Made by a program: the position numbers and the translations under genes. Shown piece by piece: positions 23,478 to 31,256 of a DNA stretch of 35,310 nucleotides. The number at the start of each line of letters is the position of its first letter. The first letter of the stretch is position 1. The notes beneath the pieces are model-generated. The model saw only the letters and a list, made by a program, of their open reading frames with translations, was not told where the DNA came from and did not search any database. This DNA is from Desulfosporosinus sp. (GTDB taxonomy: Bacteria > Bacillota > Desulfitobacteriia > Desulfitobacteriales > Desulfitobacteriaceae). Location: positions 1 through 35,310 of the forward strand of contig DOPM01000049.1 of the NCBI GenBank assembly GCA_003513495.1, in the 5' to 3' direction.

Positions 23478-23567
23478 AGGTAGGACAGGTCCAAAGTTTG
23501 ATCAGCTCATTGTTAATAATAGGGATTGTCAATAACCCCGTCCCCCCCTAGCAGCATGTGGAGATTT

Positions 23568-23587
23568 GAGCCGTTTGGCTCTTTTCT
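23568..23587 (+). terminator. Terminator after VOC copy 2
   Basis: GAGCC-GTTT-GGCTC is followed by TTTTCTTATTTC. The stem is short, but the U-run is good. Confidence 0.6.
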
Positions 23588-23751
23588 TATTTCTTCTTAC
23601 TGTTTACTACAGGAGCCTTTCGTAATAGAAATCCTTCTTTCCACACATATAACCTAAGCCAATGCTGCATGCTCGAAATGAGATATGATATTTATCTTTT
23701 TTTAGTAACCCATTCATATTTATAACAGAAGCACTTTCTTGCGTATTTGGC

Positions 23752-24357
23752 TTATCTAAAACCGGCGGCTAGGTTTCGGGCATTTTGATGACTTTGCTCA
23801 ATTGCTTTTTGTAAATCATCTCCCTGCAGGACATTAGCGTTTTCTAGGAAGAGAGATTCAACCTGAGTTATTCCAAAGAAACCAAGAATCGTTTTGATGT
23901 ACTTATCACCGAGGTCAAACTCTTTAGCAGGCCCTTCACTGTAAATTCCGCCCCTTGAACTGATGTGAACTGCTTTGCGGGGTTTATCCGTGAGCAGCCC
24001 AATCGGCCCATTTTCAGTGTATTTGAAGGATATTCCAACATAGGAAACATAGTCAAAATAAGCTTTTAAGATAGCAGGAATGCTTAAGTTCCACATCGGT
24101 GCAGCTATTACGTATTTATCCATTTTAGCAAACTGCTTTGCATAAACAAGGGCCCTGTTATCCTGGCCGCTAAACATTTTTGTCAGTGTGTCGGCATCTA
24201 GAGGTGCGATACCTTCTTTGTAAAGATCTAACGTGATAATTTCGGAGTCCGGATTCTTTTTTTGATACTCTTCGACAAAGACGTTAGCGAGAGCAAATGT
24301 GGTGGAGTCGGAATCGCTTTTTGGATTGGCTTTAACGTAAAGCAGCTTTTCGGGCAT
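23752..24357 (-). CDS. azoR: FMN-dependent NADH-azoreductase (AzoR/AcpD family)
   Basis: This 201-residue flavodoxin-like protein reduces azo compounds and quinones with NADH by family. It has KANPKSDSDSTTFALANVF (FMN phosphate loop region), APMWNLSIPAILKAYFDYVS (the AzoR PMWN..iPa.LK.y.D signature), SSRGGIYSEGPAKEFD and the C-terminal ILGFFGITQVESLFLE. Length and start fit. On its strand AAGAAGGCGA precedes the ATG. It is monocistronic. Confidence 0.9.
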   Translation of the reverse strand: MPEKLLYVKANPKSDSDSTTFALANVFVEEYQKKNPDSEIITLDLYKEGIAPLDADTLTKMFSGQDNRALVYAKQFAKMDKYVIAAPMWNLSIPAILKAYFDYVSYVGISFKYTENGPIGLLTDKPRKAVHISSRGGIYSEGPAKEFDLGDKYIKTILGFFGITQVESLFLENANVLQGDDLQKAIEQSHQNARNLAAGFR

Positions 24358-24553
24358 GTTTGTAATCGCCTTCTTTCAAGTTTGTTTCAATTTCTAATCA
24401 ATCGCTTGAGCTATCTTAAATAAAATGTGCAAATAGGCATTCCCTTATACAGGAAAATAGTCTAACGAGGAAGGCTTCTTTTTTATGCTATGGAGGAAAG
24501 ATTATTAAGAGCCTACGGTACCCGTTTATTAAGCTTTCCCAGGTTAACATTGC
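24358..24553. other. Gap with no supported gene
   Basis: This AT-rich region should contain the azoR promoter on the minus strand; no consensus pair was clear. Confidence 0.3.
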
Positions 24554-24650
24554 TTACAGATTTGTCTGTTCTGGTTCGTCCCAAGGAAGGGTAAAGAAGA
24601 AGGTACTTCCTTTACCACGAATGCTTTCTACCCAAATTTAACCCCCGTGG
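24554..24650 (-). pseudogene. C-terminal scrap of a sensor histidine kinase
   Basis: On the minus strand the sequence reads G-stop-IWVESIRGKGSTFFFTLPWD, then EPEQTNL and a stop. IWVES..GKGSTF.FTLP is the G2 box and end of HATPase_c domains. A TAA replaces the usual Lys codon (GGKIWVES), and the rest of the kinase is missing. Confidence 0.55.
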
Positions 24651-24687
24651 AAAATGGATCACGAATTCACATTGAAGAACAAACAGA

Positions 24688-24710
24688 AACCTCGTACTTC
24701 CGAGGTTTTT
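24688..24710 (+). terminator. Terminator
   Basis: AACCTCG pairs with CGAGGTT around TACTTC, followed by TTTTTG. Confidence 0.65.
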
Positions 24711-24867
24711 GTTTAGAACAAGTGATCCGTTTCTTAACGATAGTAAGTATAGCGCGGAGTTTAATTAATTGGTTTATTCAAACAAATACATATTCTGCTC
24801 ATTCTGGTTGGGGGAATACGTTCCTATGAGCGACCTAGTGAAACTAACGAAGGTGGGGTATTGATGC

Positions 24868-25165
24868 GTGTCCGATTACATACTAACGTATTCTAAAGTC
24901 AAATTTTTTCCGCTAGAGCCGGTAAAGGAAGACATTAAAATTGAGGATATAGCCCACTCGTTGTCCCTGATGACCAGGGCCAACGGGCATTGCAGGCATT
25001 TTTATTCTGTCGCCCAAACACTCGGTTCATTGCTATCAGGAGGCAAAAAGCCGAGGGTATTCTGAACGGTTACAACTTGGTTGCCTCTTGCATGATGCCA
25101 GTGAAAGCTATATTTCCGATTTAACAAGACCTGTCCTACGACTCACGAAGGTAGGCTGGTCGGGA
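24868..25165 (+). pseudogene. HD-domain phosphohydrolase, frameshifted and truncated
   Basis: The first frame gives DIAHSLSLMTRANGHCRHFY and SVAQTLGSLLSGGKK. A +1 shift then gives SRGYSERLQLGCLLHDASES and YISDLTRPVLRLTKV. Together these are a phage-type HD phosphohydrolase with HFYSVAQ and LLHDASE (the HD metal site). The frameshift in the AGGCAAAAAGCC stretch and the lost C-terminus indicate decay. GTG start with AGGTGGGG upstream. Confidence 0.6.
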
Positions 25166-25405
25166 CTGCTAGGAATCTGACTTTTATTAGGAATACAGGT
25201 GAGTATAGTTGACTCTGGATTTCTAACCAATGAAGCAAACAGCTAGAATTCAAGTATGAACGATACTGATAAGAGGGTGAGACCTAGAATATGGGGACTG
25301 GAAGCAGATCTATACGAGTGACCACAATACACGAGCAAACTCATACATTGACGAATTTTTAAGATTTTAGTATATCCATGATACCCTCTTTCGGTAGGCG
25401 GTATT
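25166..25405. other. Gap before the excisionase-like gene
   Basis: No supported gene is seen. An integrase gene would be expected near here or at the other end of the element, but none was found. Confidence 0.35.
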
Positions 25406-25663
25406 TTGAGGAGTGGTAAAGTTAGTAGGAGTACCGAACGATATTCGAATATCATAGAGTTGGGTAAATACTTCCGCATCAGCTACGACAAAGCGATGGA
25501 AATCGCAAATATTCCGGGCTTCCCTAGGGTGATATTTATGAACGAAAAACCTTTTCCCAAGGCTCAAATAATAGCATGGGCAGCGCAACACCTGGACCCA
25601 CAACTTTCAGAAAGTAATGCAACCGGTAATGCAACGCGGGTAATAATAGGTAATAAAGCATAA
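25406..25663 (+). CDS. Small excisionase/HTH-like DNA-binding protein next to attR
   Basis: This 85-residue protein contains IELGKYFRISYDKAMEIANI, PGFPRVIFMNEKPFPKAQII and AWAAQHLDP. This fits the Xis/MerR-like HTH_17 pattern (L...lkvs...a.ei...pGFP.i.ig.k....kaqiieW). TTG start; a GGAG-type site is not clear, so the true start may be later. It ends 100 bp before the partial tRNA-Pro, the place where excisionase or integrase genes lie in integrated elements. Confidence 0.55.
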   Translation: MRSGKVSRSTERYSNIIELGKYFRISYDKAMEIANIPGFPRVIFMNEKPFPKAQIIAWAAQHLDPQLSESNATGNATRVIIGNKA

Positions 25664-25699
25664 CAAAATAAGAAAAGGCACCGGTATGACCGATGCCTG

Positions 25700-25724
25700 A
25701 AACCCTTGGTACTAGAAGGGTTTT
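25700..25724 (+). terminator. Terminator after the excisionase-like gene
   Basis: AAACCCTT pairs with AAGGGTTT, followed by a T and AACAG. A second hairpin (GGCACCGGT/ACCGATGCC) precedes it. Confidence 0.6.
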
Positions 25725-25763
25725 AACAGAATAAGCTAAGTTATAACAAGTTGCCCCGTGTCT

Positions 25764-25808
25764 TTGGGGTGGTAGAGGTCGCATGTTCAAATCATGTCGC
25801 TCCGACCA
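25764..25808 (+). repeat. Putative attR: partial tRNA-Pro 3' half
   Basis: This is a 45-bp perfect copy of 6368-6412 (tRNA-Pro anticodon loop to CCA). The 5' half of a tRNA is absent upstream, so it is not a gene. The 6-7 bases after it (AAATATG) also match. Confidence 0.75.
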
Positions 25809-25827
25809 AATATGCATATTATTTTTA

Positions 25828-25855
25828 ATAAAACCGGGATGCGCTAACATCCCGG
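25828..25855 (-). terminator. Minus-strand terminator of the Hol-Tox toxin gene
   Basis: CCGGGATG pairs with CATCCCGG across a 6-base loop; on the minus strand TTTTATT follows. It defines the 3' end of the toxin mRNA 60 nt after the stop codon. Confidence 0.7.
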
Positions 25856-25914
25856 CTATACAACTGGCCGCAGTGAGCGGCGATCTGAAAGAGCAAGAAG
25901 CCTGGCAAAGTGGA

Positions 25915-26001
25915 CTACTTGCTCTTTTGCATTCCTTTAAGTATTAACACTATAAGAGTCGCAAATGCTACCGCAAACATAAGTGCTTCATACACAGTCA
26001 T
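25915..26001 (-). CDS. Putative Holin-like Toxin (Hol-Tox), 28 aa, type I toxin
   Basis: The 28-residue product MTVYEALMFAVAFATLIVLI-LKGMQKSK has a short polar start, one membrane helix (residues 5-22) and a basic tail. This matches the widespread Hol-Tox family of Firmicutes type I toxins (MTvYEALmlmi.FatLvv.Ll). Such peptides damage membranes when over-produced and are silenced by an antisense RNA. A terminator lies 60 nt downstream and a plus-strand terminator lies 28 bp upstream of the start, as expected for overlapping convergent RNAs. A broken copy lies at 6520-6611. The upstream site (AATGAGG) is weak, in line with poor translation. Confidence 0.8.
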   Translation of the reverse strand: MTVYEALMFAVAFATLIVLILKGMQKSK

Positions 26002-26028
26002 AAGCCTCATTATTATGAGAATGCAATG

Positions 26029-26060
26029 AGACCACTTTTTTTATAGAAAGTGGTCTTTTC
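26029..26060 (+). terminator. Plus-strand terminator, possible 3' end of the Hol-Tox antisense RNA
   Basis: AGACCACTTT pairs with AAAGTGGTCT, followed by TTTTC. An RNA started within 25860-25910 on the plus strand would cover the whole toxin gene and end here. Confidence 0.6.
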
Positions 26061-26282
26061 GATGTTCATTGGGTTCTATAATCAGATAAGGATGCCTTTG
26101 GATTTTTACTTAACCAATATGAAAAAAATAATTTTTTCAAACGAGGTAATGCCATGGACAGAAATGTTTAAACGAGAACCCCGACCAGATAGAATCCATG
26201 CAAATAGTATTATCATAGCGCCAGATGCTGATGACGGATGCAGGAGTTAAGAATCTGGCACAACTATTGCCGATGACTGAAC

Positions 26283-26587
26283 CTTGCCGGCGCCATTGAG
26301 ATCGGCAGTCGCCTGAAGGATGCCAGGTCCTGCTTCCCTCATCCGACGATGACGGCCATCCAGATTCGTCACCGGTGACGAATCTGACCTACACCCAGCT
26401 CATCCTCCTTGGGATCCTGGAAGAGGAGCGGGAGGAGTTTATCGCGGAGCATGATGTCGAGAGGATGACCAGAGTGGAATTGCAGCAGGCTGTCTGGGAC
26501 AGAGACCAAGCCATTCAGGAGAAAAAAGACCTCCAAAATAACTTGGACTTGAAAAGCAGAGGAAATAACCAATTAACAACTCAGTAG
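26283..26587 (+). pseudogene. DUF3102-family gene remnant (copy 2)
   Basis: LAGAIEIGSRLKDARSCF is followed, out of frame, by NLTYTQLILLGILEEEREEF and IAEHDVERMTRVELQQAVWD, then RDQAIQEKKDLQ and a stop at 26587. These are the N-terminal core and the C-terminal coiled-coil part of DUF3102; the middle is missing, as in copy 1, and one codon is deleted near TQ-LILL. The last 70 codons (26375-26587) are open and could be translated, but no ribosome site is evident. Confidence 0.6.
26361..26386. repeat. 26-bp perfect palindrome at the DUF3102 deletion joint (copy 2)
   Basis: This is identical to 6925-6950 and in the same place within the remnant. Confidence 0.7.
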
Positions 26588-27417
26588 GCCCCGGCTCTGG
26601 CTTCATGGGACCGCCGCAGTCACATAAGAAAATTCCCAATCAAATTTTTTCTCTTGCACTTACGAGGCAACCCCTATTTGGAGGGTCGTTTTTCTCAAAT
26701 CTACATATAATTATTCAAAATACTCCTTATAGCCCAATACGGTACACCTATATTCGCGTAGAAGTGTACCCCCGTTTAAAATATGTTGCTTTCTTACGTC
26801 CACGGAAACATAAAAACACACTGTAAAATCAACCCAAAACCCTAGGAACCGCTGATGACAAGCTACTTCCGCTCTATCACCACGACTGTCTCAACGTACT
26901 ACGTCCACGGAAAAATACACAGAAAAACGAGTAAATGAGCGTCAGACCGAAAGCCTGCTTTCGTTGGATGATGTGATTAAATACCATCGTGGAAAAACAT
27001 AAAAATATTGTGTACTCATTCACCAAAGCATTGGGGGGTATATCGGGAGGCATAAGTTTTTGGGGTGCATAGGGTACCCTTTACTTACTAATCTATATGT
27101 CTGCCATGCTTACCTTATGCAGTAAACAAAGTGCATTATGGGCAATCATAGATCTTCGCCATTCACTCCTTTTGTACGGCTTCCGCATTCAACTATTGAG
27201 CTTTCCTGCCATGGTTGTAACGATGGCATAACGAATATTGAGAAATATACTCATCGCCTCATCACTATAGATTTGTTTGTCCAGCTCCGCTACCTTTAAA
27301 TATGAAAAATGTAGGAAGAATAAATCGGTTTGGTAGTTATGACAAAAGGTTTAACATTCAACTGGTAGAGAAGATGAAGCGAAGGTAGGAACTAAACACG
27401 GTTCTTTGGAGGCGGCT
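26588..27417. other. 830-bp region without a whole gene
   Basis: Three short similar stretches (ACGTCCACGGAAACATAAAA near 26797, ACGTCCACGGAAAAATACAC near 26901, and ATCGTGGAAAAACATAAAAA near 26983) may be relics of a repeat. On the minus strand, about 27195-27305, a scrap reads LKVAELDKQIYSDEAMSIFL then NIRYAIVTTMAGKLNS and a stop; I do not recognise its family. Otherwise nothing is seen. Confidence 0.35.
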
Positions 27418-28155
27418 TTATTTGATTAAACCAATTGAGACTAGTACGAACATTGGGCCATTCAATATTCCGTGTGTAAGAATACCAATTGAAGTATTCT
27501 TAGTCTTATAGGCAACATAGGGTACTACTATTAGTATAGGAATTAAAAGTATTATCAAGTCCAATCCGAAACAAGCGTGAAAGACCAACCATAGAACAGA
27601 ATTAATAACCCAAGAATATTTGCCATGCTGCAGCTCCTGTCTGGGTAAGATATAACCTCTCCATAGTATTTCTTCTCCCACAATGTTAAAAAAGAACATT
27701 GGAATCCAAATTAATAAATAAAATTTTTCAAATCCCTGTAATGCTTGAAATTCCATAAAAGACGGGGTAGTTTCAAGTTCTCTAAAGCCAAAGCCTTCTG
27801 ATAAAATCTTTGAAGTGAACATTATTAAACCTGTAGATATTAGGATCACTATAGAAGAGGTAATTGTCCATTTCCAGTCATTTTTTGATAGTCTCTTTAT
27901 TCTTAATCTGTCAAGTATTAATCTAATCCTAAATTCATTTCCTTCTCGCCTGTAGAAAATCAAAGCTAATATAAAGAGGGGAACAAAAACAATATACCCT
28001 CCTATAAACCAGCCCAATGCAGGATGAAGATTTAAGTCTTTGACTAGATATGGGATCAAGTTATTGGTAATGATAATAAAGTAGGCTGATGGAATGCTAA
28101 ATAATAGTATTGATTCCCAGATAGTCATTTTTCTCATCTCTGCGATTTTATCCAT
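27418..28155 (-). CDS. CPBP-family intramembrane metalloprotease (CAAX/bacteriocin-processing)
   Basis: This 245-residue membrane protein has about seven hydrophobic segments and the CPBP motifs: EEILWRG (EExxxR), FHACFGLD (FxxxH region) and HGILNG (HxxxN). Family members cleave membrane proteins or peptides, or give bacteriocin self-immunity. The substrate here is unknown. ATG 28155 is preferred because GGGGG lies 8 bases before it; a TTG 15 bp upstream is also in frame. It is monocistronic. Confidence 0.85.
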   Translation of the reverse strand: MDKIAEMRKMTIWESILLFSIPSAYFIIITNNLIPYLVKDLNLHPALGWFIGGYIVFVPLFILALIFYRREGNEFRIRLILDRLRIKRLSKNDWKWTITSSIVILISTGLIMFTSKILSEGFGFRELETTPSFMEFQALQGFEKFYLLIWIPMFFFNIVGEEILWRGYILPRQELQHGKYSWVINSVLWLVFHACFGLDLIILLIPILIVVPYVAYKTKNTSIGILTHGILNGPMFVLVSIGLIK

Positions 28156-28289
28156 ATATAACCCCCACAACGCATTGTTTTAACATCCGACAAAAACAGT
28201 GTTGTAGTCCCCCAAAGTGATTAGGGGGTAATTCTGTTAAGGTACACTGAATGGACTTCATACGAACCTGTTCGTATATTTTCCTTTAA

Positions 28290-28619
28290 AGGAACATCAG
28301 ACTTTATTCTCCATTTATACCCAAATTCCTCTCAGACGGGCAAAATGTTTTAGATGATTCTCTGGATGAAGCATTGGGTCATTTGCGACCGCATTTTGAA
28401 AAAAATGAAAAGTGGGCCATCATAAATGCCACTGTTCTGAAAGCTTATGGCTATGCATTTCGTAATGATTTTATCTATGATGATCGAAAATGCAGAGCTG
28501 TTATTGAAAAGATGACACCACAAGAACAAGAAATGTTTAACTTAGACATGAAGAAAGTTGACTGGAATATCACTCTAAGGGATATGTACAAAAACATTTT
28601 TAATGAGTTTATCCATTAA
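28290..28619 (+). pseudogene. C-terminal fragment, fatty acyl-CoA reductase-like
   Basis: The open frame from about 28290 reads NVLDDSLDEALGHLRPHFEK, NEKWAIINATVLKAYGYAFR, FIYDDRKCRAVIEKMTPQEQ, EMFNLDMKKVDWNITLRDMY. The segment f..dcrn..al...ms.ed...F.fD...idW...l.... resembles the sterile (FAR_C) domain at the end of bacterial fatty acyl-CoA reductases. No NAD-binding domain is present and there is no credible start, so it is treated as a remnant. Confidence 0.4.
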
Positions 28620-28744
28620 AGCGTTTGATAAAATGTGCTAATGCCTTAGGAATAGGTAAACCAGCTTTGTAAAAAGAAACTGTGGCAGTCAAGGAATGTG
28701 CTTGGGTTGGGGACTAACAAGTTGGCAGGCGAAGGAGATCAATT

Positions 28745-29143
28745 ATGATTCATGAGATACATCTGAAGACCAAAAGACGCGACGAAATGCTCGACATAAC
28801 AGCTCAAGTCCAAAAACTTCTAAATCAGGAAAATGTCCTAGAAGCGCTAGTCGTAATATTTTCATCCCATACTACTGCAGGGATCACAATCAATGAAAAT
28901 GCGGACCCAGATGTACAGAAAGACTTTATGCGGAGACTTGATGAGATTTACCCATGGAATATGGATAAAGACCGTCATATTGAGGGGAATTCTGCCGCTC
29001 ACTTAAAAGCGAGCACCGTAGGGGCATCCCAAACTGCCATTGTTCATAATGGGAAATTGCTCTTGGGCCGGTGGCAGTGTATTTATTTCTGTGAATTTGA
29101 CGGTCCACGTGAGCGTACTTGTTTTGTAAAGATTCTCAAGTAA
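28745..29143 (+). CDS. YjbQ family protein (UPF0047)
   Basis: This 132-residue protein has all family landmarks: IFSSHTTAGITINENADPDV (the HTTA.. active-site-like strand), PWNMDKDRHIEGNSAAHLKA (H...GN..AH) and GKLLLGRWQCIYFCEFDGPR (G.WQ.iyf.efDGPR.R). The conserved His/Glu/Asp residues could bind metal. E. coli YjbQ has weak thiamine phosphate synthase activity; the main role is not settled. AAGGAG lies 8 bases before ATG. A 48-aa ORF follows 9 bp after its stop. Confidence 0.9.
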   Translation: MIHEIHLKTKRRDEMLDITAQVQKLLNQENVLEALVVIFSSHTTAGITINENADPDVQKDFMRRLDEIYPWNMDKDRHIEGNSAAHLKASTVGASQTAIVHNGKLLLGRWQCIYFCEFDGPRERTCFVKILK

Positions 29144-29152
29144 AACCGTGAG

Positions 29153-29299
29153 GTGATTTGTAAGTACATAGCATTCCCAGCCGACGAGATAGTTAAGGCA
29201 AGGCTTGACGCAGTATGCGAATCGCTCAATATTACCTATGAAGAGTGGTTCGAGACTGCTTTAATTGAATCAGAGCATGATGTTTTGACTAACTTCTAA
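29153..29299 (+). CDS. Small protein of unknown function (48 aa)
   Basis: The GTG-started frame reads VICKYIAFPADEIVKARLDA, VCESLNITYEEWFETALIES, EHDVLTNF. The composition is that of a small helical protein (LD.vc..lnit.eewfe.Al.E.E). It begins nine bases after yjbQ and is probably coupled to it. The start lies within GAGGTGA, which weakens the assignment. I do not recognise a family. Confidence 0.45.
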   Translation: MICKYIAFPADEIVKARLDAVCESLNITYEEWFETALIESEHDVLTNF

Positions 29300-29419
29300 C
29301 CAGCAATGCCAAAGATCGAACAGGAGGATTCTAACCTCTGCCGATTTGTTCGCCGCTCCGATGTTGAATGAGTGCCATTGACCAACGGGGGTAATCCTCT
29401 GCAAAAAGTTTATAACTAC

Positions 29420-29606
29420 TCCTACTTTTCTGCCTATTAAACGCCCTAGATTACATCACAACCATGCAAGCAATAAACCATGGGGCAGTAGAAGGAAATC
29501 CACTAGCCGATTACTTTGTCAATAATAATGCACTTCAAAATACTTTAAGCTGGTCGGAGTAGGTTTTCTTTGTGTTTATCTAGTTCATACCGCAAAAAGG
29601 ATTTGA
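29420..29606 (+). pseudogene. DUF5658-like membrane protein, frameshifted
   Basis: Translation gives LLNALDYITTMQAINHGAVE, GNPLADYFVNNNAL and then, after a shift, KYFKLVGVGFLCVYLVHTAK. The pattern lNalDy.TT...i.hGa.EgNPla.y.....l.y.Klvgv is that of small DUF5658 membrane proteins. One frameshift and no clear start. Confidence 0.5.
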
Positions 29607-29677
29607 AAAGCCAGTTGAGAGTGATCAAGATGCTGTCGGGGGCCAATTAGCGTAATTGAATTTTTTTGGATAGGAAG

Positions 29678-29720
29678 GGAGCCCTACTCACTAGGTGAGA
29701 AAGGGCTCCTCGTGTTTTTT
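29678..29720 (+). terminator. Strong terminator
   Basis: GGAGCCCT pairs with AGGGCTCC across a 16-base loop (ACTCACTAGGTGAGAA, itself able to form CTCAC/GTGAG), followed by TCGTGTTTTTT. Confidence 0.75.
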
Positions 29721-29779
29721 GTCAAATATCTCTTCGATTAACTAGCGAACTCAATAAACGAAGGCAACCTTAAATATCC

Positions 29780-30323
29780 TGTCTTGGTCATCATTTGCGA
29801 GGTATTAACAATATAGTTGTGAGAATTTATCCTCTGTGCCTAGATGAAACTTGCCATTTTTTAGCGATTGACTTTGATGAGGGAGAGTGGCAACAGGATA
29901 TTTCACAGCTCAGAGAAGTATGTTCGGAATTTGCCATTCCTATAGCCATTGAACGCTCACGGTCAGGAAAAGGTGCTCATGCCTGAATTTTTTTTGAAAG
30001 CCCCATTGCCGCTACTTTAGCAAGAAAACTCTGAAGCGCACTTCTTACCTACGCCATGAACAAAAGACATGAGATTACCTTTAAACCGTATGACAGGTTT
30101 ATTCCTAATCAAGACACTATGCCTATGGGCGGCTTTGGGGAATTTAATTGCCTTGCCCTTGCAAAAAGCGGCAAGGAGTAATAATAACAGCGTTTTTATC
30201 GATGAGAAGTTTGAGCCTTTTAAGGATCAATGGGAATTCATGACCACCCTACGAAAGCTCTCTAAGATGACGTCGAAAGTCTTATATCAAAACTTTGCAC
30301 TGGAAATGAACTTGGAATTTTGA
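29780..30323 (+). pseudogene. TOTE-type archaeo-eukaryotic primase (AEP) domain remnant
   Basis: Read across frames: HHLRGINNIVVRIYPLCLDE, TCHFLAIDFDEGEWQQDISQ, IAIERSRSGKGAHA, stop, IFFESPIAATLARKL, stop, SALLTYAMNKRHEITFKPYD, RFIPNQDTMPMGGFG, shift, NLIALPLQKAARSNNNSVFI. This is the AEP primase domain of TOTE conflict systems (YPLL.DeTC.FLAiDFD, ERSRSGnGaHvWiFF, PNQDt.PkGGFGNLIaLPLQ). The DFD metal site remains, but two TGA codons and one frameshift kill it. The helicase and nuclease parts are missing. TOTE systems are predicted anti-phage or conflict systems. Confidence 0.7.
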
Positions 30324-30432
30324 AAAAAGATGATCAAGAAGAACCACAAAAGCCTTGGGATACAAAACATCATCAAACTGTCAATGAATGATTTTCCTCA
30401 ATAAAAGTTAAAAGCAATTAGTTATTAACATA

Positions 30433-30461
30433 TTGCAATTAAGTATAAGTTGGTATATAAT
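30433..30461 (+). promoter_or_regulatory. Sigma-A promoter of the Nudix/J-pseudokinase/vWA/PurA-like operon
   Basis: TTGCAA at 30433-30438 and TATAAT at 30456-30461 are separated by 17 bp; the start codon lies 33 bp further. A/T-rich dyads overlap the region (GTATAAGTTGGTATATA), where the first gene product, an NrtR-like regulator, might bind; that is inference. Confidence 0.65.
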
Positions 30462-30493
30462 TGGGTTAAGAAAATTCGAAAGGATCTTGACCA

Positions 30494-31225
30494 ATGAAAT
30501 GTGACTTTAGCACACACCATCGAATGAGTGTAGCAACAGACGTAGTGGTACTGACAACGGATAATAAACCCCTCAATAATAAGCGGAAAGTGGCAGAAAA
30601 AGGGCTGCAGATACTGCTCGTTAAAAGAGATGAAGAACCATATAACGGATGCTGGGCTTTACCGGCAGGCTTTGTAAATTTTGATGAGCCATTGCTTGAA
30701 TGTGCCAAAAGAAAACTTCGGGAAAAGGTTGGCCTCGATGATATTTATCTGGAACAGCTATACTCCTATGGAGATGATGTAAACCGGGACATAAGGGGCA
30801 GGGTTATTAGTATAGGCTACATTGCCCTGGCTCCCAAAGAGAAAATCCTTCTCAACTCGGAACGGGCCAGCAAGGAAGCGGAATGGTTCTGGATAGAATC
30901 CTCAACATCCGAGTGGGAGGTGGATATGCTAAGTTTCATTTCGGTATTGGACTCAAGCCTTAAGATTACAAGTCTGGCCTTCGACCACAGGATGATTATT
31001 GCTGATGCCCTTAACCGGATCAAAAATAAAATTATGTATACCGATGTAGGGTTTCACCTGGTTAATGAACTGTTCACAGTTAAGGAACTGCAGACAGTTT
31101 ATGAACTGATGCTCGGCCGTCAAGTTCAAGCCTTTAGAAGGGTGTTAAACGATAAAATCGTTGAGACAGAACACTGGACAGATGGGAAAGCCCACAGACC
31201 GGCAAGGTTGTTCAAGCAAAGATAG
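30494..31225 (+). CDS. Nudix-domain/winged-helix protein, NrtR-like, with degenerate Nudix box
   Basis: This 243-residue protein has a Nudix domain (residues ~10-140) and a C-terminal winged helix (~165-240; FTVKELQTVYELMLGRQVQA followed by FRRVLND). This is the architecture of NrtR, an ADP-ribose-sensing repressor of NAD genes. The Nudix box runs from Gly59 to Leu81. It keeps G-x5-E, but RE.xEE has become Arg73-Lys74 and Glu77-Lys78, so two acidic metal ligands are lysine. It is therefore probably a ligand sensor and not a hydrolase. It is the first gene of a four-gene operon and probably its regulator. Confidence 0.82.
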   Translation: MKCDFSTHHRMSVATDVVVLTTDNKPLNNKRKVAEKGLQILLVKRDEEPYNGCWALPAGFVNFDEPLLECAKRKLREKVGLDDIYLEQLYSYGDDVNRDIRGRVISIGYIALAPKEKILLNSERASKEAEWFWIESSTSEWEVDMLSFISVLDSSLKITSLAFDHRMIIADALNRIKNKIMYTDVGFHLVNELFTVKELQTVYELMLGRQVQAFRRVLNDKIVETEHWTDGKAHRPARLFKQR

Positions 31226-31256
31226 TAATTAATTAATGGAGTAAGGTGGTGACACC

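Noticed and set aside
6368..25808. An intact prophage between the tRNA-Pro repeats
   Set aside because: There are no capsid, terminase, portal or tail genes; most content is metabolic or fragmentary.
25536..25850. Minus-strand ORF of 104 codons containing RHDLNMRPLPPQRHGA
   Set aside because: This is the well-known false reading of the reverse strand of a tRNA 3' half; it overlaps the partial tRNA-Pro and the excisionase-like gene.
26790..27010. Three ACGTCCACGGAAA-like stretches as a CRISPR array or IS end
   Set aside because: Spacing is irregular (about 104 and 82 bp), copies are imperfect, and there is no transposase or cas gene.
28259..28280. TACGAACctGTTCGTA dyad as a LexA/SOS box
   Set aside because: Gram-positive SOS boxes need GAAC-N4-GTTC; here the spacer is only 2 bp, and no damage-response gene follows.
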